Assembly: GCF_000961885.1 (NCBI RefSeq)
Contig: NZ_JZKH01000177.1
Coordinates: 1 to 5,399, forward strand
Reading direction: 5' to 3'
Source: Streptomyces rubellomurinus
GTDB lineage: Bacteria > Actinomycetota > Actinomycetes > Streptomycetales > Streptomycetaceae
DNA: 5,399 nucleotides
The notes under the pieces are model-generated. The model saw only the letters and a list, made by a program, of their open reading frames with translations. It was not told the origin of the DNA and searched no databases. Below are positions 1 to 4,813 of this stretch, one piece after another. The position numbers were made by a program, and so were the translations under genes. Position 1 is the stretch's first letter. Each line of letters starts with the position of its first letter.

Positions 1-788
1 GGCCGGGCGGGGGCGGGGTGGGTGGTGCAGAAACGTTGCTGCCCGGTTCTCCGCGGCTGAGCTTTCAGGGCCCCGCCGTCCCCGTGCCCGCCCGGGGCGC
101 CACCCCGCTCGGCAGCCCCACCCTGGTCGCCGCGCCGGCCCCGCTCGCCCAGCAGGCCTCCGCGCCCGGCGGCGGGGCCGACGACCCGGCCGCGGGCGGG
201 CTGCTCACCGTCGAGGCCGGCGAGTACGGCAGCCGTACCGTCCTGACCCTCACCAACTCCGGTGCCACGGAGATCCGTTGGCGGGCCGTGACGGACGCGG
301 GCTGGCTCCGGCTCAGCCGCGACTCCGGGACGCTCGCACCCGGCCAGCGGATCACCGTGATCGTCACCGTGGACGAGGACCTGGCGCCCGACACGCACTG
401 GACGGCCCGGATCGCGCTGCCGCCCTCGCAGGCCGTGGTCACCCTGGAGGGAGGGCCGCACAACCGGGGCGGCTCGGCCTCCTCGCCGCCGGAGCCGTCC
501 GGCACGGCGACGGCGCCCCCGACCGGCGGGCCGAGCGGCAGCGGGGGGACGAGTGCTCCCACGTCGGGGGCTCCCGCTCCGGGGGCTCCCACGACCGGAC
601 CGTCCGCGAGCGCCACGGCCGCGCCCTCGCCCGCGCCGTCCGGCGGTCCGGCGACGGGGGCGCCGTCGACGCCCGCCGGGTCGGGCTCGCCGTCCGGGGC
701 GCCGACGCCCTCGGCCCCCGCCTCGGGAGCGGCCACGGCCTCGCCGCACCCGGGCGGGACGACGGCGGCCTCGCCCGCGGGGCGGTAG
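1..788 (+). CDS. BACON-like domain protein with low-complexity Pro/Ser/Ala/Thr tail (5' end missing)
   Basis: Only the 3' part is present. The frame is open to the left edge (first whole codon at 3) and ends with TAG at 786-788. A GTG at 18 could be a start, but nothing resembling a ribosome site precedes it, so the gene probably begins off the window. Counting from that GTG, residues 1-60 are Pro/Ala/Gly-rich linker. Residues about 63-145 look like one BACON-type immunoglobulin-like beta-sandwich, with 'LTLTNSG', then 'GWLRLSRDSGTLAPGQ' and a following beta strand 'RITVIVTVD'. Residues about 150-256 are almost only Gly, Ser, Pro, Ala and Thr. No membrane helix or sortase motif is seen at the C terminus. 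BACON-like domains are known in Streptomyces proteins, sometimes with sigma-factor regions or cell-surface linkers, and which applies here lies upstream. The family call is moderately sure; the function is unknown. The next gene is convergent, with a 46-bp gap. Confidence 0.72.
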   Translation, partial: PGGGGVGGAETLLPGSPRLSFQGPAVPVPARGATPLGSPTLVAAPAPLAQQASAPGGGADDPAAGGLLTVEAGEYGSRTVLTLTNSGATEIRWRAVTDAGWLRLSRDSGTLAPGQRITVIVTVDEDLAPDTHWTARIALPPSQAVVTLEGGPHNRGGSASSPPEPSGTATAPPTGGPSGSGGTSAPTSGAPAPGAPTTGPSASATAAPSPAPSGGPATGAPSTPAGSGSPSGAPTPSAPASGAATASPHPGGTTAASPAGR

Positions 789-834
789 CGCGGCGTCGGG
801 CGTCGGCGGCAGCCCCGGCGGGGGGCGGTGGTGG

Positions 835-2172
835 TCAGTCCACGCGGACGATCGGCGGCACCTGGTAGCTGCCGTCCAGGACGGCCGGTTCGGGCTGGTA
901 GATCCGGATGATCGGGCGGAACTCGCCCGCCGGGGTGGGCAGCCAGTTGGCCGCCGCCGTCGCGTCCTCGGGCTGCTCGTGCTGGAGGGTCACGGTGAGC
1001 GAGCCGTCCGCGCCGTACACCAGGCCCGGGGTGCGGTCGCCGATCGAGTAGCGGTCGATCGGGTTCTCCACCAGGTAGTAGTCCGGCAGCGCGTACATGG
1101 TGACCGACCAGAACGCCTCGGCGGGCGGCGGCTGGTCGAAGTGGAGGGTGTAGCGGTGCGCGCCGCTGAGCGGGCGGCCGTCCGCGTCGTCGTAGGTCAT
1201 CGCGTACGAGGCCTCGTAGGCGTGGTTGCCCCAGAGGCCGGCCCGGGCGGCGGCGGCCCGGCTCAGGTAGGCGGCGCGGCGGTCCGGGATGCGCCACTCG
1301 GGGTCGTCCAGGGTGCCGGGGCCCAGGTGGTCGGAGTTGTAGTCGAAGAGGTGCAGCGCGCCGCGCCACTCCCCGAGCGGGTGCTCCTCGGCCGGGCGGG
1401 TGGCGTCCTCGACCCGCTCGCGGCCCGCCGCCAGGCCCTTGACCAGGGCGAACGTCCACTGCTCGGCGGCCGCGCGGTACGGCGAGGCACCCTCGTCGAG
1501 CAGACCGAGCGGGGCGAACCGGCGCTGGTACTCGATGTCCGGCGCGGACGGCGGGAAGGCCCGCATCCAGACCCGCAGGCGTTCGAAGAAGGCCAGCCGC
1601 TCGGGGACGTCCGGGTCCGGCTCGGGCAGGCCGGCCACCAGGCCGCCGGGCTCCAGCGGGCGGAGGGTGAGGCCCGCCTGGAGGGCCCGGACCCGGGGCA
1701 GGTCCTCCGGGCCGGCGCAGGCGAAGCGGCCGACGATGGTGCCGACCGTGGTCGGCAGCTCGATCACCCGGGCCGGGTCCGGCGGGGTGCCGTGCCAGTC
1801 GGGCGGCACGATCAGCCAGGTCTGCTCGCCGGTGCCGGTGGCGCGGCGGCCGAGGTAGGCGGTGTTGGCCGTCCAGGCGTCGATGAACTGCAGCACGTAG
1901 TAGGCGCCCGCGGCGTCCGCCACGTCCAGCACCAACGGACCCTCGGAGAGGTCGAGTTGGGCGATCGAGTAGATGGTGTCGTTGTTCACCGAGACGAAGT
2001 GGTCGCCCGGGCCGGCCAGCCGGGTGGCGTGGCTGAAGTGGTTGAACCCCGCTGCCGGGAGGGTGCCCAGACCGCCCCGGGTGAAGCGGTCGACCATGGT
2101 GAGGCCGGCGACCAGCGGATAGCCGTAGACGTACGCGTCGGCGGCCAGGGCCTCCAGCTCGGGCTGGGTCAT
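835..2172 (-). CDS. DUF1254/DUF1214 domain-containing protein
   Basis: A complete gene of 445 residues, a normal length for this two-domain family. The N-terminal DUF1254 part (about residues 10-165) has the family signatures 'AYVYGYPLV' at 13-21, 'VNNDTIYSIAQLDLSEGPLVL' in the low 60s to about 82, and 'YYVLQFIDAWT' at 91-101. The C-terminal DUF1214 part (about 335-440) has 'FWSVTMYALPDYYLVENP' at 354-371, 'RYSIGDR' at 374-380, 'DGSLTV' at 389-394, 'NWLPTPAGEF' at 409-418 and a final 'VPPI'. The ATG at 2172 is chosen because GAAGGA (2179-2184) lies just upstream and the DUF1254 homology begins directly after it. The frame stays open upstream, but there it runs antisense to the epimerase gene. 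No signal peptide or membrane segment is visible, so the protein is probably cytoplasmic. The biochemical role of the family is not established. The gene is divergent from the epimerase-like gene and is probably transcribed alone. Confidence 0.93.
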   Translation of the reverse strand: MTQPELEALAADAYVYGYPLVAGLTMVDRFTRGGLGTLPAAGFNHFSHATRLAGPGDHFVSVNNDTIYSIAQLDLSEGPLVLDVADAAGAYYVLQFIDAWTANTAYLGRRATGTGEQTWLIVPPDWHGTPPDPARVIELPTTVGTIVGRFACAGPEDLPRVRALQAGLTLRPLEPGGLVAGLPEPDPDVPERLAFFERLRVWMRAFPPSAPDIEYQRRFAPLGLLDEGASPYRAAAEQWTFALVKGLAAGRERVEDATRPAEEHPLGEWRGALHLFDYNSDHLGPGTLDDPEWRIPDRRAAYLSRAAAARAGLWGNHAYEASYAMTYDDADGRPLSGAHRYTLHFDQPPPAEAFWSVTMYALPDYYLVENPIDRYSIGDRTPGLVYGADGSLTVTLQHEQPEDATAAANWLPTPAGEFRPIIRIYQPEPAVLDGSYQVPPIVRVD

Positions 2173-2178
2173 CGGGGG

Positions 2179-2184
2179 TCCTTC
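2179..2184 (-). promoter_or_regulatory. Ribosome binding site of the DUF1254/DUF1214 gene
   Basis: On the minus strand the sequence reads GAAGGA, then six bases, then ATG at 2172. This is a good Shine-Dalgarno match at normal spacing. It fixes the start against an open frame that continues upstream past 3000. Confidence 0.75.
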
Positions 2185-2204
2185 GCGCGGGAGGGACGGG
2201 GATC

Positions 2205-2224
2205 GGCGGGACGGCGGGACGGCG
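2205..2224. repeat. 8-bp direct repeat, 2.5 copies
   Basis: GGCGGGAC occurs at 2205-2212 and 2213-2220, followed by the half copy GGCG. It lies in the leader of the DUF1254/DUF1214 gene, just before the 12-bp array. It may be simple GC-rich slippage. No function can be assigned. Confidence 0.5.
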
Positions 2225-2233
2225 CCCGAACCG

Positions 2234-2305
2234 GGTCGTACGGGCGGTCGTTCGAGTGGTCGTTCGGGTAGCCGCACCAGCAGTCGTACGAGTAGTCGAA
2301 CGGGT
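2234..2305. repeat. 12-bp tandem repeat, six units in exact register
   Basis: Six consecutive 12-bp units begin at 2234, 2246, 2258, 2270, 2282 and 2294, with consensus RGTCGTWCGRGT. Unit 4 (AGCCGCACCAGC) is the most diverged; the others differ at two to four positions. Several units carry palindromic cores (TCGTACGA at 2284-2291). CGTTCGA in unit 2 is complementary to TCGAACG in unit 6, so a 7-bp long-range stem is possible. The array sits between the divergent DUF1254/DUF1214 and epimerase-like genes, 61 bp from the first start and 122 bp from the second. It could be a multi-site operator, a leader RNA element or a neutral minisatellite. Period and register are seen directly; any function is inference. 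Confidence 0.85.
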
Positions 2306-2314
2306 ACAAGTGGG

Positions 2315-2320
2315 ATGCTA
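2315..2320 (-). promoter_or_regulatory. Possible -10 hexamer for the DUF1254/DUF1214 gene
   Basis: The minus strand reads TAGCAT, which fits the TANNNT form used by the housekeeping sigma factor of actinomycetes. No convincing -35 hexamer stands 16-19 bases upstream, so this is weak. If real, the 12-bp array would be transcribed as part of a leader of about 135 bases. Confidence 0.2.
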
Positions 2321-2427
2321 AGTGCGGCCGGGTGGGGCGGCATGCCGAGCGCCCGCGCCGCCGGCGGCCGGATCTGCTCAGCGCTAACCCGGGCTCGCGG
2401 CGCCGTTCGGCGGGGCAGGCTGGCGGC

Positions 2428-3468
2428 ATGAAGATCCTGCTGCTCGGTGGCTCGTCCTTCCTGGGCCGGGCCTACGCCGCCGAGGCCCTCGCCCGCGACC
2501 ACCACGTGACCACCTTCAACCGCGGCCGCAGCGGCGGCGACCTGCCCGGGGTCGACGCCGTCCGGGGCGACCGCGACAGCGCCGAGGACCTCGCCCGGCT
2601 GGTCGACGGCCGCAGCTGGGACGCCGTCGTCGACACCTCCGCCCAGCAGCCCGCGCAGGCCGCGCTCTCCGCCCGGCTGCTGCGCGACCGGGCCGCGCAC
2701 TACACCGTCGTCTCCTCCGTGCACGCCCACGCCGACTGGGCCGTCCAGGTGATCACCGAGGACTCGCCGCTGCTCCCCTGCCCCGCCGACACCCCGCCGG
2801 ACCAGCCGTTCGGCCGCGAGCTGAAGGCCGGCTGCGAGCGCGCCGTGCTGCGGCACTTCGGCACCGAGCGGACGCTGGTCCTCAGCAGCGGGCTGCTCGT
2901 CGGGCCGTACGAGATCGGCGGACGGCTGCCCTGGTGGCTGGAGCGGATGGCACGCGGCGGACGGGTGCTCGCCCCCGGCGACCCGGGGCGGACCATGCAG
3001 GTGATCGACGTCCGGGACTTCGCCGCCTTCGGGCTCGACCGGCTGACGGCCGGGGCGGCGGGCCGGTTCCTCACCACGGCGCCGCCGGGACTGCTCACCT
3101 TCGGACAGTGGCTGGAGACCTGCCGGCAGGTCGCGGGCGCGCCGGACACCGAACTCGTCTGGGTGGACGACGCCGCGCTGCTCGCCGAGGGGCCGGACCA
3201 GGTCGCACCCTGGCTCGAACTCCCCTTCTGGGCACCGGACCTGCCGGACTGGGCGCACGTCTGGCAGGTCGACAGCAGCCGCGCCCGGGCCGCCGGGCTG
3301 CGCTGCCGCCCGTTCGCCGAGACCGCGCGGGACACCTGGGAGTGGCTGCGCACGCGCGGGCCGGTGGACGACACGGACGCGGAGGGCCGCAAGGGGCGGC
3401 CGGACGCGGCGTTCCGGCAGGGCATCGAACCGGCCAAGGAGCAGCGGCTGTTGGCCGGCCTCGGGTGA
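2428..3468 (+). CDS. NAD(P)-dependent epimerase/dehydratase-like protein (extended SDR)
   Basis: A complete gene of 346 residues. The N-terminal Rossmann fold begins at residue 2 ('KILLLGGSSFLGRAYA'), with the glycine-rich dinucleotide loop GGSSFLG at 7-13 and 'FNRGRSG' at 30-36, where an Arg after the second strand suggests NADP(H) preference. 'VVSSVHAHAD' (94-103) is the strand usually holding the catalytic Ser. 'FGRELKAGCERAV' (128-140) holds the expected Lys (K133), but no Tyr stands four residues before it. 'VIDVRDFAAF' (192-201) and 'VDSSRARAAGLRCRPF' (281-296) are typical of the C-terminal substrate part of these proteins. Start: the ATG at 2428 is where Rossmann homology begins. GCAGG eight bases upstream is a weak ribosome site, and the GTG at 2332 in the same frame would add 32 unlike residues. 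The substrate is unknown. The gene is followed at once by a strong terminator hairpin and is convergent with the polyprenyl synthase gene. Confidence 0.92.
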   Translation: MKILLLGGSSFLGRAYAAEALARDHHVTTFNRGRSGGDLPGVDAVRGDRDSAEDLARLVDGRSWDAVVDTSAQQPAQAALSARLLRDRAAHYTVVSSVHAHADWAVQVITEDSPLLPCPADTPPDQPFGRELKAGCERAVLRHFGTERTLVLSSGLLVGPYEIGGRLPWWLERMARGGRVLAPGDPGRTMQVIDVRDFAAFGLDRLTAGAAGRFLTTAPPGLLTFGQWLETCRQVAGAPDTELVWVDDAALLAEGPDQVAPWLELPFWAPDLPDWAHVWQVDSSRARAAGLRCRPFAETARDTWEWLRTRGPVDDTDAEGRKGRPDAAFRQGIEPAKEQRLLAGLG

Positions 3469-3469
3469 C

Positions 3470-3504
3470 GCGCCGCCGGGGCGGGAGGCCGGCCCCGGCG
3501 GCGC
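3470..3504. terminator. Strong intrinsic-type terminator hairpin between convergent genes
   Basis: A perfect 13-bp inverted repeat, GCGCCGCCGGGGC (3470-3482) and GCCCCGGCGGCGC (3492-3504), is separated by a 9-base loop. It begins one base after the TGA of the epimerase-like gene. No T-tract follows, which is common for terminators in high-GC actinomycetes. As a perfect stem it can form in RNA from either strand, so it may also stop transcription coming out of the polyprenyl synthase gene. Confidence 0.85.
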
Positions 3505-3516
3505 TCAGGGTGTGCG

Positions 3517-3644
3517 ATCGGCGCGTACGCAGCTCAGTGCGTGCGGCGCTCAGTGCGTGCGGCGCTCAGTGCGCGCGGCGTTCAGTGCGCGCGGCGGGTC
3601 ACCAGCGCGGCGCTCAGTGCGTGCGGCGGGTCACCAGCTCGGCG
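3517..3644. repeat. 16-bp tandem repeat array, eight units, overlapping the 3' end of the polyprenyl synthase gene
   Basis: Units start every 16 bases from 3517. Five are type A, CTCAGTGCGTGCGGCG or one to two changes from it (3533, 3549, 3565, 3581, 3613). Two are type B, GGTCACCAGCKCGGCG (3597, 3629). The first (3517) is a decayed type A with about 10 of 16 matches. The last two units lie over the 3' end of the polyprenyl synthase gene: on the minus strand they encode AELVTRRTH, and the TGA stop falls in the unit at 3613. The pair at 3581-3612 is a 32-bp copy of that gene end and encodes LVTRRAH plus stop in a shifted frame. This suggests growth by duplication of the gene's tail. Confidence 0.88.
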
Positions 3645-4681
3645 AGCGCCAGCAGTTCGTCGGCCGCGGACGGCTCCGGCACGGCCACGGCCAGCTGCGC
3701 CATCGCCGCGGCCATCCGCTCGCAGGACTCGCCCTGCGCCCAGCCGCGCCCGCCGGCCCCCTCGACGGCCGCCGCGCACTGCGCCAACTCCTCGGCACTC
3801 AGCGTGCGTTCGAGGACGTACAGCTCGGCGAGCCGCCGCCCCTGCGGGGTGTCGGAGCCCAGCGCCGCCACCACCGGCAGCGACTTCTTGCGGGCGACCA
3901 GGTCCGCGCCGACCGGCTTGCCGGTCACCGCAGGGTCCCCCCAGATGCCGATCAGGTCGTCGATCAGCTGGAACGCCAGGCCGATCTGGCGGCCGAAGCC
4001 GTCCATCGCCTGCGCCGCCTCCTCGGATCCGCCCCCGTACAGGGCGCCCATCGCGCAGGCCGCGCCGAGCAGCGCGCCGGTCTTGGCCTCCGCCATCGCC
4101 AGGCACTCGGGCAGCGAGACGTCGTCCCGCCGCTCGAAGGCGCAGTCGATCTGCTGGCCCTCGCACAGCTCGACCACGCAGTCGGTGAGCCACCGGATCG
4201 AGCCGCGGGCGGCCGGGTGGGCGTCCTCGGCGAGCAGGCGCAGGGCCAGCGAGTGCATGGCGTCCCCGGCCAGGATGGCCTCGGTGGTGCCGAACACCCG
4301 CCAGGCGGTGGGGCGGTGGCGCCGGGTGTCGTCCCGGTCGATGACGTCGTCGTGCAGCAGGGTGAAGTTGTGCACCAGCTCCACCGCCGCCGCAGCCGCG
4401 ACGGCGTCGCCGGGAGTGCCGCCGAGCGCCTGGGCGGCGGCGAGGACCATGGCCGGCCGGATGGCCTTGCCGGAGGGCGCGCTGGCGGGCGAGCCGTCCG
4501 CCTCCCACCAGCCGAAGTGGTAGCCGGCGACCTTGCGCATCGCGCCGGGCAGCGAGTCGACGGCGGCCCGCAGGACCGGGTCGACCAGGCCGCGGGCGCG
4601 TTCGATCACGTCCGCCGCGACGGCGGCGTCGCGGTGCTCGCTCCCCTCTTTGTGCTCTCGCTCCAGCGTGGGACTCGTCAT
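3614..4681 (-). CDS. Polyprenyl diphosphate synthase (isoprenyl chain elongation), probable encapsulin cargo
   Basis: A complete 355-residue trans-isoprenyl diphosphate synthase, which condenses isopentenyl diphosphate with allylic diphosphates using Mg2+. The first Asp-rich motif is DDVID (111-115), followed by R120 and R121. The substrate-binding 'GKAIRP' is at 71-76. The second Asp-rich region is 'QLIDDLIGIWGDP' (238-250), where the usual third Asp is Gly245. Phe106 lies five residues before the first motif, and that motif has no two-residue insertion, as in archaeal-type C20 synthases. GGPP is therefore the likely product, with C15 not excluded. Residues 1-22 are charged and lie outside the catalytic fold. 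The ATG at 4681 has GGGAG six bases upstream. The gene lies 132 bp downstream of a family 2 encapsulin shell gene on the same strand, an arrangement known for cargo enzymes. The enzyme class is certain. Product length and encapsulation are inferences. Confidence 0.95.
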   Translation of the reverse strand: MTSPTLEREHKEGSEHRDAAVAADVIERARGLVDPVLRAAVDSLPGAMRKVAGYHFGWWEADGSPASAPSGKAIRPAMVLAAAQALGGTPGDAVAAAAAVELVHNFTLLHDDVIDRDDTRRHRPTAWRVFGTTEAILAGDAMHSLALRLLAEDAHPAARGSIRWLTDCVVELCEGQQIDCAFERRDDVSLPECLAMAEAKTGALLGAACAMGALYGGGSEEAAQAMDGFGRQIGLAFQLIDDLIGIWGDPAVTGKPVGADLVARKKSLPVVAALGSDTPQGRRLAELYVLERTLSAEELAQCAAAVEGAGGRGWAQGESCERMAAAMAQLAVAVPEPSAADELLALAELVTRRTH

Positions 4682-4687
4682 GGGTTT

Positions 4688-4692
4688 CTCCC
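4688..4692 (-). promoter_or_regulatory. Ribosome binding site of the polyprenyl synthase gene
   Basis: The minus strand reads GGGAG, six bases before the ATG at 4681. The match and spacing are good and support this start, so the charged N-terminal extension is really translated. Confidence 0.75.
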
Positions 4693-4704
4693 GTGGACGC
4701 CGGC

Positions 4705-4726
4705 GCCGGGTCGGTAGGGACCCGGC
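4705..4726 (-). promoter_or_regulatory. Leader hairpin just upstream of the polyprenyl synthase ribosome site
   Basis: GCCGGGTC (4705-4712) and GACCCGGC (4719-4726) form a perfect 8-bp stem with a 6-base loop, ending 12 bases before the ribosome site. In the messenger it would stand alone and leave the ribosome site free. It might mark a processing or stability element. The structure is seen; the role is a guess. Confidence 0.4.
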
Positions 4727-4743
4727 TGTCGTTTCGTGGGCGG

Positions 4744-4785
4744 CCGCGAGCCGACCCGGACGGCGCTCGTCCGGCCGGCTCGCGG
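4744..4785 (-). terminator. Two-part hairpin after the encapsulin gene (terminator or intercistronic attenuator)
   Basis: The outer arms CCGCGAGCCG (4744-4753) and CGGCTCGCGG (4776-4785) pair over 10 bp. The inner arms CCGGACG (4756-4762) and CGTCCGG (4768-4774) pair over 7 bp around a 5-base loop, with only a small 2-by-1 internal bulge between them. The hairpin lies 28 bases beyond the encapsulin stop and about 60 bases before the synthase start. No T-tract follows. It could end the shell transcript, or let part of the transcription through so that shell is made in excess of cargo. Confidence 0.65.
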
Positions 4786-4813
4786 GGGGGCATCGGCGAA
4801 TTCCGCGCGCCCG

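Noticed and set aside
789..834. A terminator between the convergent BACON-like and DUF1254/DUF1214 genes
   Set aside because: Only a short GCCCC/GGGG stem near 812-826 can be drawn, within a G-run that allows many weak pairings. It is not distinct from background.
553..2271. A 572-codon open frame on the plus strand opposite the DUF1254/DUF1214 gene
   Set aside because: It is the typical antisense open frame of very high-GC coding sequence, with Arg/Gly/Val-rich translation and no recognisable domain.
2357..2368. A 12-bp perfect palindrome GCCGCCGGCGGC as an operator upstream of the epimerase-like gene
   Set aside because: Palindromes built only of GCC/GGC are expected by chance at this base composition, and there is no second copy or matching promoter hexamer.
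835..3258. An 807-codon open frame on the minus strand that would extend the DUF1254/DUF1214 protein upstream by 362 residues
   Set aside because: The upstream part runs antisense to the epimerase-like gene and through the 12-bp array, has low-complexity composition, and the ATG at 2172 has a good ribosome site directly before the family homology.
3517..3644. The 16-bp repeats as a CRISPR array
   Set aside because: The units are contiguous without unique spacers, shorter than CRISPR repeats, and overlap a coding sequence. No cas genes are present.
2934..4523. A 529-codon open frame on the plus strand across the epimerase-like gene, the repeats and the antisense of the synthase
   Set aside because: It changes composition at each underlying gene border and crosses a strong terminator, which marks it as a shadow frame.
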